In this document: positions 24,723-34,325 of the stretch, piece by piece | Numbering within the stretch: position 1 is the stretch's first letter | Layout of the letters: every line of letters begins with the position of its first letter | Assembly: GCF_024679245.1 (NCBI RefSeq) | Contig: NC_090174.1 | Coordinates: 44,870,188 to 44,934,187 of the forward strand | Reading direction: 5' to 3' | Length of the DNA stretch: 64,000 nucleotides | Source of the DNA: Pseudorasbora parva | Taxonomy: Eukaryota > Chordata > Actinopteri > Cypriniformes > Gobionidae | Translations under genes and position numbers: made by a program | The notes under the pieces: generated by a model | Told to the model about the DNA's origin: nothing | The model's input: only the letters and a program-made list of their open reading frames with translations | Databases searched by the model: none

Positions 24723-25351
24723 AGATGTGTTGGCCGCTCCATGGCAGCATTGGTGGCTACGGAGAGGCATTTATGGTTAAACCCCACAGACATCAAGGAG
24801 AGGGAGAAAGCCTTTCTGCTTGATGCGCCGCTTTCTCCTGGAGGCCTCTTCGGTGACGCAGTTCACACTGTCACCGAGAGGTTCCAGGAGTCGAAAAAGC
24901 AAGCTGCGGCGCTCAAGCAGTTCCTCCCTCTCCGGGTCCAGGTCCCTGGGGCTGCTGCTGATACCACCAAGCAGCCCAGGCCGAGTACGAGCTCCTCACA
25001 CAGGGCTCAACAAAAGCAGAGTGTCGCTGCCCGAGCTCCCCCTCAGCGTGGGGACGAGGGGCGGCGCTCTCAGACGAGGCCTTCGAGGGGCAGGGCTGAT
25101 CTGCGGACAGTCCTGATCGCCAAGAAGGCCTCGTCGAAGCGTTCCTGACGCCAGAAGCGTCAGGACGTTGAGGGTGGTTCCCCCCGTAGGGAAACAGTGT
25201 TTACCCCTGCCAACGGTACCCGTTTCCCTACGGCACCCTCGGGGGGGGCGCGCTGCCAACCCCGCCGCAATGCCGGGGCGCAGTCGGTCTCCGCGGGCCA
25301 CCCGAGGGTGGTCCGCACCCCCTTCGGGGGGTCCCCGAGCAGTCAAGTCAG

Positions 25352-27307
25352 TTGTTCCCTGCCGGTCCGCCGCTTCAGGGCACTGCGCTTGTTGCTCAAA
25401 ATACACCAGAGGCCAGCCTCGAGAGGCTGGTTCCCTTAGTAGATTTTCTAGACGAGTGGAAACGTCTATCAAATATATCTCGTTGGGTCCTGCAGATAGT
25501 AGAAAAGGGGTACGCCATTCAATTCAGAAGTCGGCCACCTCCTTTCTGCGGTGTCCTACCTACAGAGGTGGGCCCGGAGCAGGCTCTGGTAATGGCACAG
25601 GAAGTAGAGACACTCCTGCAAAAAGGGGCTATAGAGAGGGTTCCCCCTCCCAGCAGGGAGTCGGGCTTTTACAGCCGTTACTTCATCGTGCCGAAGAAGG
25701 ATGGGGGCTTACGCCCGATATTAGATCTGCGGCTATTGAATCGCTCGGTGGCCAAGCTCAAATTCAAGATGCTTACACTCAGACAGATTGTAGCGCAGGT
25801 CAAATCGGAGGATTGGTTTGTCACCATAGACCTCAAAGATGCGTATTTTCATGTCTCCATCCTTCCACATCACAGGAAGTTCCTGAGGTTTGCCTTCGGG
25901 GGAGAGGCATACCAATATCGTGTACTTCCCTTCGGTCTAGCACTGTCACCCCGCACGTTCACCAAGTGTGTGGATGCAGCTCTGGCGCCGCTGCGTCTAC
26001 AGGGCATCCGCATACTGAACTATATCGACGACTGGCTGATTCTAGCGAATACAGAACAGATGGCGGTTCAGCATCGAGATGCTGTTCTCGCCCACATGTC
26101 GAAGCTGGGGTTGAGGCTGAACGCCAAGAAGAGTGTGCTTTCTCCGGCTCAGAGAACCACTTTTCTGGGTGTAAACTGGGACTCGGTAATTATGCGGGCG
26201 CAATTATCGCCAACACGCATAGCATCGATCCTGGCAGCCGCCAAAGAACAGAAGCTAGGCCGAGCCGTCACTGTGAAACAGTTCCAGAAACTGTTAGGTC
26301 TCATGGCAGCAGCGTCCAATGTGATACCTTTTGGCCTACTGTACATGAGGCCACTGCAGTGGTGGCTCAAAACAAAAGGGTTCTCCCCGAGGGGAAATCC
26401 GCTCCGCACGATCAAAGTCACGCGGCGATGCCTACGTGCTCTGGTCATGTGGAAAAACCCGGGGTTTTTATCTCAGGGTCCCGTGTTGGGGGCTCATGTT
26501 CGTCGCGTAACGCTAACGACAGATGCCTCTCTCACGGGCTGGGGGGCGACCATGAGTGGTCGCTCATCCCAGGGTCTATGGCAGGAACATCAGCGGCACT
26601 GGCACATAAATCGGCTAGAGATGCTCGCAGTGTTTCTTGCATTGAAACAGTTCCTGCCCGACCTCAGGGGCCACCACGTACTAGTCAGAACAGACAACAC
26701 GTCCGTGGTTGCCTATATAAATCACCAGGGGGGTCTGAGGTCTCGTCCGTTGGACAAATTGGCACATCGGATCCTCCTGTGGGCCCAAGGGAAATTGCTG
26801 TCAATCAGGGCAGTATATATCCCGGGGGCCCTGAATCAGGAAGCAGACAGCCTGTCGAGACAGGGGCCGAGGCCCGGGGAATGGAGACTCCACCCAGAGG
26901 TGGTGGAGCTCCTTTGGAAGGTTTATGGGAAAGCAGAGATAGACCTGTTTGCTTCGGCGGAGAATTCTCACTGCCCGCAGTGGTTTTCTCTGACCCATCC
27001 GGCCCCGCTGGGGCTGGATGCCATGGTACAGGAGTGGCCGAGGCTGCCTCTGTACGCCTTCCCCCCGATTGTCTTGCTTCCAGGAGTTCTGGAGAGGGTA
27101 CGCCGGGACGGGGCCCAGGTACTTCTAGTGGCTCCGAACTGGCCGACCCGAGTATGGTTTTCGGACCTGATATCTCTCCTGGAAGGCTCTCCGATGGAGA
27201 TTCCGACCAGGAGGGATCTACTCTCTCAGGCGGGCGGGAGATTCCTGCACCCACGCCCGGAGATGTGGAAACTGTGGGCCTGGCCTCTGAGGGGGCTAGG
27301 CTCATAG
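25352..27307 (+). CDS. DIRS C reverse transcriptase-RNase H
   Basis: A 651-codon open frame. RT motifs are [31 protein letters not shown], and NYIDDWLIL with both catalytic Asp. RNase H-like motifs are LTTDASLTGWGATMSGRS, INRLEMLAVFLALKQ and VRTDNTSVVAYINHQGG. The C-terminal EIDLFASAENSHCPQW motif typical of DIRS precedes the end. The last 427 bases overlap the YR frame. The start is the first in-frame ATG at 25352; an upstream in-frame start cannot be excluded. Confidence 0.88.
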   Translation: MFPAGPPLQGTALVAQNTPEASLERLVPLVDFLDEWKRLSNISRWVLQIVEKGYAIQFRSRPPPFCGVLPTEVGPEQALVMAQEVETLLQKGAIERVPPPSRESGFYSRYFIVPKKDGGLRPILDLRLLNRSVAKLKFKMLTLRQIVAQVKSEDWFVTIDLKDAYFHVSILPHHRKFLRFAFGGEAYQYRVLPFGLALSPRTFTKCVDAALAPLRLQGIRILNYIDDWLILANTEQMAVQHRDAVLAHMSKLGLRLNAKKSVLSPAQRTTFLGVNWDSVIMRAQLSPTRIASILAAAKEQKLGRAVTVKQFQKLLGLMAAASNVIPFGLLYMRPLQWWLKTKGFSPRGNPLRTIKVTRRCLRALVMWKNPGFLSQGPVLGAHVRRVTLTTDASLTGWGATMSGRSSQGLWQEHQRHWHINRLEMLAVFLALKQFLPDLRGHHVLVRTDNTSVVAYINHQGGLRSRPLDKLAHRILLWAQGKLLSIRAVYIPGALNQEADSLSRQGPRPGEWRLHPEVVELLWKVYGKAEIDLFASAENSHCPQWFSLTHPAPLGLDAMVQEWPRLPLYAFPPIVLLPGVLERVRRDGAQVLLVAPNWPTRVWFSDLISLLEGSPMEIPTRRDLLSQAGGRFLHPRPEMWKLWAWPLRGLGS

Positions 27308-28308
27308 AGGAAGGTCTCTCGGCCGAGGTCGTAGAGACCATCCTACACTCCAGAGCTCCGTCCACAAGGAAGCTGTACGCTTTGAAATGGAGACTTTTCT
27401 CAGCATGGTGCAGAGAACGCCAGTGGGACCCAGTTAACTGCCCGGTTGGTACAGTGCTGGAGTTCCTGCAGGCAAGGTTCTCGGCAGGGTTGACCCCCTC
27501 CACACTAAAGGTGTACGTGGCGGCCTTGGGTGCCTTCCACGTCCCTTTCAGTGGAGTGTCTTTGGGAAGACACCCTCTAATTACACGCTTCCTTCGTGGC
27601 ACATTAAGGTTGAGGCCAGTTATGCACTCGAGGGTCCCAGCATGGGACTTGGCCATTGTTTTGAGGGGCTTGTCCGGACCACCGTTCGAACCTCTGGAGG
27701 AGGTTTCGGATAAGTTCCTCACCTTAAAAACCATTTTCCTCTTGGCCATTTCGTCTCTTAAAAGAATAGGAGATATTCAGTCCCTGTCAGTAGGGCCCTC
27801 ATGTTTAGAGTTCGCGCCAGGGATGGTGAAAGCATTTCTGCATCCCAGGCCGGGTTATGTCCCCAAGGTTCCTACGAGCCCACGGGGCCCCATTACGCTA
27901 CAAGCCTTCTGTCCTCCTCCGTTTATGACGTCAGACCAGGAAAGGTTAAATCTGCTGTGTCCTGTGAGGGCACTGGATACTTATGTCCACAGAGCTGCCC
28001 TGTGGAGGAAATCTGAACAACTGTTTGTCTGTTTTGGACCCCCTAAGAAGGGGGCCCCAGTATCCAAGCAGAGGATGAGCAAGTGGGTGGCCGAGGCCAT
28101 CTCACTTGCTTATGAAGCTACCGGGCAGCCATCTCCACTGGCTGTCCGGGCGCACTCAACCAGGGGTATGGCTGCTTCTAAAGCACTCTTGTCGGGGGCT
28201 TCCCTCCACGATATTTGCAACGCGGCCGGATGGTCGTCTCCTTCTACCTTCGTCAGGTTCTACGAACTAGACCTGGCATCTACAGTAGGGGCACAGGTTC
28301 TCTCGTAA
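26881..28308 (+). CDS. DIRS C tyrosine recombinase
   Basis: From the ATG at 26881 the frame gives 475 codons. It holds the core-binding part SRAPSTRKLYALKWRLFSAW, catalytic Arg in SSLKRIGDIQSL, HxxR in VRAHSTRGMAAS and the nucleophile in FVRFYELDLAS about 20 residues before the end. This is the only DIRS copy here with the full Arg, HxxR, Tyr set. It would join circular DIRS DNA to the genome. The same frame is open upstream to 25168 in the alternative frame of RT, so the true start is uncertain. Confidence 0.88.
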   Translation: METPPRGGGAPLEGLWESRDRPVCFGGEFSLPAVVFSDPSGPAGAGCHGTGVAEAASVRLPPDCLASRSSGEGTPGRGPGTSSGSELADPSMVFGPDISPGRLSDGDSDQEGSTLSGGREIPAPTPGDVETVGLASEGARLIEEGLSAEVVETILHSRAPSTRKLYALKWRLFSAWCRERQWDPVNCPVGTVLEFLQARFSAGLTPSTLKVYVAALGAFHVPFSGVSLGRHPLITRFLRGTLRLRPVMHSRVPAWDLAIVLRGLSGPPFEPLEEVSDKFLTLKTIFLLAISSLKRIGDIQSLSVGPSCLEFAPGMVKAFLHPRPGYVPKVPTSPRGPITLQAFCPPPFMTSDQERLNLLCPVRALDTYVHRAALWRKSEQLFVCFGPPKKGAPVSKQRMSKWVAEAISLAYEATGQPSPLAVRAHSTRGMAASKALLSGASLHDICNAAGWSSPSTFVRFYELDLASTVGAQVLS

Positions 28309-28369
28309 CCGTGTGCGCTTCGGCTTCACACATACGAGACACTTGGCCCTATGGCGATGTGGGTATAAG

Positions 28370-28469
28370 CGTTCTCACAGCGTTTCGACGCAGCTCGAGT
28401 TCCCCGAAAGGGAACGTCTCAGGTTACGTATGTAACCCTAGTTCCCTGAGGGAACGAGACGCTGCGTCG
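28370..28469 (+). other. DIRS C internal complementary region
   Basis: Bases 28370-28412 are the reverse complement of the element's left end (19516-19558); after two A (28413-28414), bases 28415-28469 are the reverse complement of its right end (28664-28718). DIRS models use this region as a template that aligns both ends so that a circle can be closed. Confidence 0.85.
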
Positions 28470-28499
28470 CTCTGCCATACTCCCGGCGTGTCCGTGATC

Positions 28500-28718
28500 A
28501 CTTACTTCAGGCTTTATCAGAAGTTAGTTCCTGTTTGTTTTCACGGACGTTTTATAGCTTCCGGTCGATGACGTCATCACGCCGACGATCGATCTTTTTT
28601 CCGATGGAATGGTTCTACAGGCGCTTCACGACGCATTAACGCAGAGGCGTTCTCACAGCGTTTCGACGCAGCGTCTCGTTCCCTCAGGGAACTAGGGTTA
28701 CATACGTAACCTGAGACG
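28500..28718 (+). repeat. DIRS C right terminal repeat with extension
   Basis: Bases 28500-28663 are the reverse complement of the left repeat; 28664-28718 is an extension ending ACATACGTAACCTGAGACG that the left repeat lacks. It is followed by TTTTT and the resumed target sequence CATGGCTACAG. Confidence 0.85.
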
Positions 28719-28934
28719 TTTTTCATGGCTACAGAAAAAATATTCTTCCTTTGTATTTACATAAGCGCTTAGAGCGCATAACCAGATCGATCATTTAAGG
28801 GACAATTTGTTTGCAGGCAGGGAGTCAGAACCAAACATATATTGTGCACAAAATTTAATATCTATAAATCACGAATGAGACATAAAACACATACATACAC
28901 AAAACATACATAGCAAGATTTGAAGTGAAAGTGG

Positions 28935-29357
28935 TTAGAAGAACCGGGTCAGTACAGATGGATGAAGTCTAAAGAGTCTAAACCTTGAGAGAAACCATCG
29001 GTGACTACAAGTCCCTTTGATCTTAACAAAGGGGTTTACAGTTTTACTCACTACACAGCAATTTGTTTTGTGTACGATACTTGCATATGGCTTGAGCCAT
29101 AGAAGACCGTTCAGGTGGAAATCGCAGGAGAAAGTTCGATGGATTGGTCTGATGGGTTTTACCACGCATGATTCCTTCCGTGGTGAGTAAAGGAACGATA
29201 GTGAACTTGCAGAGTCTGTGATGGTCGAAGAAGAAGAAGGATGACATGAAGTGTTGGGGCCTGTTGGCATAATAGCCATGTGTGGGCCTCGGGTTTCTGG
29301 TCCCGCACAGCACATGGCTCTGTGTATGGAGGCCCTCCCTGCTTGGAGGGCCTGCAT
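28935..29357 (-). CDS. Open frame inside family-V LTR, function unknown
   Basis: A 140-codon frame in the transcribed part of the LTR (MQALQAGRASIHRAMCC to LHPSVLTRFF). A very similar 138-codon frame lies at the same place in the solo LTR (51386-51802). No known domain is seen. It may be a leader frame of the element RNA or a chance opening; two copies staying open is suggestive only. Confidence 0.25.
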   Translation of the reverse strand: MQALQAGRASIHRAMCCAGPETRGPHMAIMPTGPNTSCHPSSSSTITDSASSLSFLYSPRKESCVVKPIRPIHRTFSCDFHLNGLLWLKPYASIVHKTNCCVVSKTVNPFVKIKGTCSHRWFLSRFRLFRLHPSVLTRFF

Positions 29358-29859
29358 TGGTGGCCTGGCTCAAGGGCCAGCCACGATGACGTGTTGGTTC
29401 AGCCAGAGAGAGAAGAGAGAGGGAGGGCATCCGAGCGCCTCTCTTTTTAATGTCTGGGAGTAGTCACACCCTCTTGGGTTAGACTTAACCAATGAGATTG
29501 TTGGGATTTCCAAGCAGGAAATTCCTCTGGAGATTTTATGGCTCTTTGTTTCAAGCTTGAATCAATGGGTCTCTGCCCATTCATACTCTAATTAATGCAA
29601 CAAACACACACTGCATTCTCTGAATAAGTGACATACATGGAAGTGTAAGTCGTGAAGTGAGCATTAATTTGATAAGAGACATGACATATATGAGGTTACC
29701 TGAACTAGTAAGTTGTTAAGACAAAGACAAAAAGATACAGAAGATACAAAATACCATACAAAAGAAACATTTTACAAGACAGTTATGTGTTTAGATACAA
29801 TGTCCTGGGGTGCATGTTAATTTATAGATGGTTTGTCTATAATTTGAGGCAAAAGCATG

Positions 29860-31250
29860 TGTAACGCGGTTTGTAGATGGGAAGGAAGGAGGCGGGAACC
29901 GGCGAACGTTTCAACAACATTTATTCAAAAGAAATAAACAAAATGAAAGTAAAACCGCGGGCAGCCCCTCACGGACGACTGCCCACGAACACACAAAATA
30001 AAAGGTGGGCAGCCCCTCACGGACGACTGCCCACAAACACATAAACAAAACTAAACATAAACTCCAGGCCTGGTCCTCTCTCGTCTTCCGCAGCTCTTGC
30101 TCCTCCTTATATGCTCCCGTCACATGGCCGCGAGACGAGACCGGTGTGCCACGCAGCTGGCACTCGTGAACGTTAATCACCGGCCCGCTCTCGCGGTCCC
30201 TCGCCCCGCTGCCTGTCACACCACATACCCCCATCGCCCCTCGCAGGCCGGGGGGCACTCTCGAGACTGTGCTCTACTCCCCCCCCCCTCTCCCGGGGGG
30301 GGCCGATCACGGCGGCCACGGCACCTGGGGGTAAGGACAGAGAGGCGAGAGAAATGTAGACGGGAGCATGAGGAGCCCACGGAGCCCGCGGACGAGAGAG
30401 GGGAGAGAGGGAAAAAAGAAAGAAGGGGAAAAAAAATTTCTGGTCCGGTTCCCAGACACACTGCCGTTCGACCCTCCGCCCGCCGAGAGGCTCTTCCTCG
30501 CGGTGCTGTGCGATGGCACTGGACGCCTGGTGGGCCGCTCGATCCTCCTCCGCCCCCTGGCGGCCGGCGGTGACTCCTCCTTTCAAGGGACCCGGCAGCG
30601 AGCCCCGCGCTCCCTGCTCCTCCCCTATCAGGCGGATGGCAGCAGGCTCCGGCCCCCGGCAAGCGCGGCGACTCCTCCGCTCCCTCTCGGACGGCAGCCA
30701 CCCCACCTCGACCCAGGGGCACGGCAGCGAGGTCTCTGTCCCACCTTTCCCGCTCCAGCCCCATCGCCTCGGGCAGCCCTCGCGGTCTTTCCTCATCCGC
30801 GCTGCCCGAACTCCTCAGCACCGCGATCCCCCTCAGCAGCGAGGGCTCTCCGACAGCGCGTCCCTCCTTCCTCCCGGGTTTCGGCACCAATGTAACGCGG
30901 TTTGTAGATGGGAAGGAAGGAGGCGGGAACCGGCGAACGTTTCAACAACATTTATTCAAAAGAAATAAACAAAATGAAAGTAAAACCGCGGGCAGTCGTC
31001 CGTGAGGGGCTGAACACACAAAATAAAAGGTGGGCAGCCCCTCACGGACGACTGCCCACAAACACATAAACAAAACTAAACATAAACTCTAGGCCTGGTC
31101 CTCTCTCGTCTTCCGCAGCTCTTGCTCCTCCTTATATGCTCCCGTCACATGGCCGCGAGACGAGACCGGTGTGCCACGCAGCTGGCACTCGTGAACGTTA
31201 ATCACTGGCCCGCTCTCGCGGTCCCTCGCCCCGCTGCCTGTCACACCACA
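29860..31250 (-). mobile_element. Small non-coding LTR element (TRIM-like) with tRNA-Phe primer site
   Basis: Two near-identical LTRs, 29860-30225 (3') and 30891-31250 (5'), flank a 665-base interior. The LTR reads TGTGGTGTGACAGG to GTTACA on the minus strand. A 5-bp target duplication GCATG is at 29855-29859 and 31251-31255. The primer-binding site at 30872-30889 is complementary to the 3' end of tRNA-Phe. No coding sequence is supported in the interior, so it needs proteins from another element. Confidence 0.88.
30872..30889 (-). promoter_or_regulatory. tRNA-Phe primer-binding site
   Basis: On the minus strand it reads TGGTGCCGAAACCCGGGA, one base after the 5' LTR. This is complementary to the acceptor end of eukaryotic tRNA-Phe (TTTCGGCACCA). 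The gag-only element at 33540-37795 uses the same primer. Confidence 0.85.
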
Positions 31251-31465
31251 GCATGTGTTTTACAAGCTTTGTGTCTTTAACTCTGGACTTTTCATGTGGC
31301 CAAATTCTTTTGGGCCGTAAAATGTCTTATCAGATGGTTTCCAGGGTAACGGAGAATCTTTCTCTGTTGTGTTGGGGGAAGGTCTGTTACTAAGCACAAA
31401 GCATTCAAAACATATTTGTTAAATGTAACTGGCGATTGTGTGTTTGATTCGCCTGAGTCGCTACA

Positions 31466-33535
31466 TAATTCCCCCCTTTCGATAGCTGTTGCCCCTCCTA
31501 TGGACAACAATGAGCGATATCAAAGGTTCAGGAAGATCAGACACACCACAGCAATGTTAGGCTCCAGTTGTTTGTGTCTCCTGGAGTGATGGTCGTTCCA
31601 CGGCAGATAAGGCAGACAGTAGCCAAGGTCAGGTCTCTGTGCTTGTGCAGCAGGTGTCGAGGCACCAGGTGCCCTGACGGTGCGTTACCTGTCATCCAGA
31701 AGTCCGTTTGTGTGGTGCAGGTGTCTAGTTCCAGAAAGTGGTTAGGGGTCTGTGTGACCTGAAGAGGGTTTTAGACTGACCTAGTGCTCGTAGCAGGAGG
31801 GCAGCAGGCTGTTGTTAGCCTCTCAGTAACGAGAAGTCCGAAGGATTGGAGTTCTGCTCTGCTCTGCTCTGCTCTTGTGGCAGTGCTGACAGGAGCTTGC
31901 CTGAGCTGTGTCGGGCAAGGAGTTGGAGGCTTGTTCATGGAGCTATTTTGTTGGTGTCAGCAACTCCTGTAACTCTAAGATAGTTGTATCCAGCTATCTT
32001 TGTTCAGCCTTCGCTTGACACATGTGTAAAGGGTTTGGCAGAGGATGTTGTCATCGGCCGTGGGATGGCCTGTGGTGTGCGCAGGTTAAGGGTGCAGTCT
32101 TCCATGGCTTTGCTCAGTGTCTTGTACCTGGACGGTTGCCATAGTGACAGTTCTGCACTGGTCCTGTGCTTGCTCTGTCCAGCTGCTTTCATTGTTCAGC
32201 AGCTGTCTGAGCCGTTTAAAGTCTTTTTATTTTGGTTTGGGTCTCAGTCTCTAGCTGGTCTGTGAGACTTTGAGGATGTGTCTGCTCCTTGCTGGTCTCT
32301 GTGATCTGCTGTGTAAGGTTGTTTTACCTTCTATTTCAGATTCATGAGGTGGAAGCTAAGGAGGAGGAACCCTTGGCCACCTGTGTGGCTGCAACTCTGG
32401 CTTGATTCATGTACTGTTAGTCCTCTTCTCTCATTGTCCAGTTGTGTTGGCTCTGGTGCTGTGGGCTTTCCGCAGCCCTGGGTGGAACCATGTTCCTCGC
32501 AATGGCCAGTCAGTCCTTTAGGTCTCCTGCCTAGGAAGATGGACTGTGCATCTGCAACATTTTGGCACACTTGTTGTTGAGAGTCGGGTGAGGGACTAAT
32601 GCATGATCCTAAAGTTCACAGCTAAAGGTTCATTGGGTCAACTAGTGATAAAGTATAAAGCTTGATATCACTGGCATAACTTGCTATGGAAATGTGTCTG
32701 CTTTGATCACTATCTTAGCTGTAGGGGCTAAGTTTTGCCTAGCTGTAGAGCTAAGATTTGAGTGGTTCTGAGGGTGTTTCAGAAAGGTGTAAGCCGAGAT
32801 TTAATAAATGACTTAAGATGGTTCTTGTGGTCAAATTATTTCTCAGAATCTCCTATTGGCTTGCACAGGCTAGGTCTCTTAAGAGGTGACAAAAGGAGAA
32901 CGGCTTTCCTATTCAGATTATGTTTATTACCAGTGCTCAGAACTATATTTATGCTCTAGTGGTTTTGGAGATTACTGTGTAGCAGGGTCACAGAACTTTG
33001 TGCACTCATTGAGGGTAAACAGAATCACAAATAAAAATTGTTTGTCTCTGGTCCCTTTTGGGCTCTATGGGGAGACGAAACCACACTATATAGAGTTACA
33101 AGGTGGTACCTGTACATTTAGATATTCAAGAATATGACGGTTTTTTTTTTATTTGCGAATTTTACTCATGTAAGCTCTTTCTGCAAGTGCTCCTCTTTCT
33201 TTTTTTTTTGGACAATGGGCTTCTGGCACTTGTCTCAAGAGTAAGTAAACAGTTTGCTACAAGTTAAAACTTGTTTAAGCACACCGAATTACATCCATCT
33301 CATGACTGAATACTGATGTTTCTTTCAGTGAATGAAACATAGTATTGATCAACCGGTAGCTATGCTTGTAGATGCAGCTAAAGTTTAGATGAATGACATC
33401 AATCTGACTATAATCTTTAAGGCCTTTACACTGTCGAAAGGGGAGCATCGCCCAAATCTATATCTATATAACACTGTACTGAGATTCCTTCATCAGAAAC
33501 AGGTTAAGCACTACTGCAAGTGGTAATTTTTCTTT
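31466..33535 (-). pseudogene. Decayed interior of the family-V LTR element, 3' part
   Basis: It starts with a polypurine tract next to the LTR (31466-31480). No open frame above 80 codons exists on the minus strand. A patch at about 32170-32250 (CGGCTCAGACAGCTGCTGAA) resembles coiled-coil gag-like sequence at about 39420-39500 of the same element. Pol was not recognised. Confidence 0.5.
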
Positions 33536-33539
33536 CCAA

Positions 33540-34325
33540 TGTAAGGGTGGATCGCCTACAGTGGTTCTGACTGCAGGGTTGCCGAACGACTAAAGAAACG
33601 TTATCAGCGTGATGGTAGAAAACTGTACATTTCTTGTCTATAACCACCCACTGCAACTTATACCAACGACGGAAATAAGCGCAGTTACAATAGCAAAATA
33701 TGTGGGAGAGCGTTGCTTTAATATGACTATATTGTATTGCAATAGGGAGCACTTCAAAGTCAATACCAAACCAAAACTAGTTAGCAAATCATTTATAATT
33801 GAAAGAATTTAATGACAAAATCCGGTTATGGTTACACTTAAAATAGTTACAAAATAGATGAATGAGATGATAAAACTTATACCATTAATCGTACCCAGCA
33901 TATATAGAATGTTACCTGAGAGACAGAGAGAAAGACAGAAAGAGAGAGAGAGCAAAGAGAAGAGCCAAAGAAGGCCCTAGAAGAGACAGCCAGAGAAAAA
34001 GACAGGGTCAGAGGAAAGAGACCTCCAGAGAAAAAGAGAGAACCTCAGAGGAAGAAGACCCCGAGCAACAGTTGTAATCTTCTTTTATACATCCCTTGAC
34101 CATGTGACTGAAACCCTGAGACATTCAAACTGACCAGTCAGACCAGACTTCCCCCACTGTACTACAGTGTGGCACCATTTGGCCTACAGGCCCTCAACAT
34201 CTCTTTGTCTTTAGGAATCCCAAACAGCCCCACTGATAAGAGAGAGGGTGGTGGAACACAGTAAAACAAATGTCTTTGTTCAAAGATAAATATCAAAATA
34301 TCTTTGATTATTTTGGATTCTTTCA
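33540..34325 (-). repeat. 3' LTR of gag-only element
   Basis: It matches 37062-37795 over its whole length, with about 52 extra purine-rich bases (GAGA runs, about 33914-33965). It is bounded by TG and CA on the minus strand and by the CCAA duplication on its left. Confidence 0.9.

Larger units (their letters stand above)
19826..25148 (+). pseudogene. DIRS C gag-like ORF1, interrupted by L2
   Basis: The ATG at 19826 opens MASDSSSFRKC, followed by a Cys/His-rich N-terminus (CVHPCPRY, HSLCVACLGAQHAQ, CEHCERM) that may bind zinc. The middle has FFHDLHTEVARSWKRPAS and TSVYSNISGL. A small deletion at about 20828 shifts the frame to a stop at 20845, just before the L2 at 20878. The frame resumes at 24723 (RCVGRSMAALVATERHLWLN) and ends at 25148 with a basic tail. 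Both the deletion and the LINE inactivate it. Confidence 0.85.
19516..28718 (+). mobile_element. DIRS retrotransposon copy C, best-preserved
   Basis: Complete structure: left repeat 19516-19690, gag from 19826, RT-RNase H 25352-27307, YR 26881-28308, internal complementary region 28370-28469 and right repeat 28500-28718. An L2 LINE interrupts gag, giving 9.2 kb instead of about 5.4 kb. Boundaries are fixed by the uninterrupted copy of the target at about 53880-53930. RT and YR frames are open; gag is broken. Confidence 0.9.
19331..31465 (-). repeat. Long LTR (family V), 3' LTR of a minus-strand element, interrupted twice
   Basis: The LTR reads TGTAGCGACTCAGG inward from 31465 and ends TCGCTACA at 19331 on the minus strand. 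A polypurine tract (AAAGGGGGG then AATTA) abuts its start at 31466-31480, marking it as a 3' LTR. Without its two insertions, DIRS C and the small LTR element, it is about 1.5 kb. The same LTR occurs as a solo copy at 50520-55133 and a diverged copy at 51910-53784. Confidence 0.8.

Noticed and set aside
30173..30896. Overlapping frames of 150-224 codons on both strands
   Set aside because: High-GC interior of the TRIM-like element; all frames are Arg/Pro-rich without motifs and neither strand is favoured.
31784..32265. Plus-strand frames of 62-93 codons
   Set aside because: Antisense to the decayed element interior, with no motif or start context.
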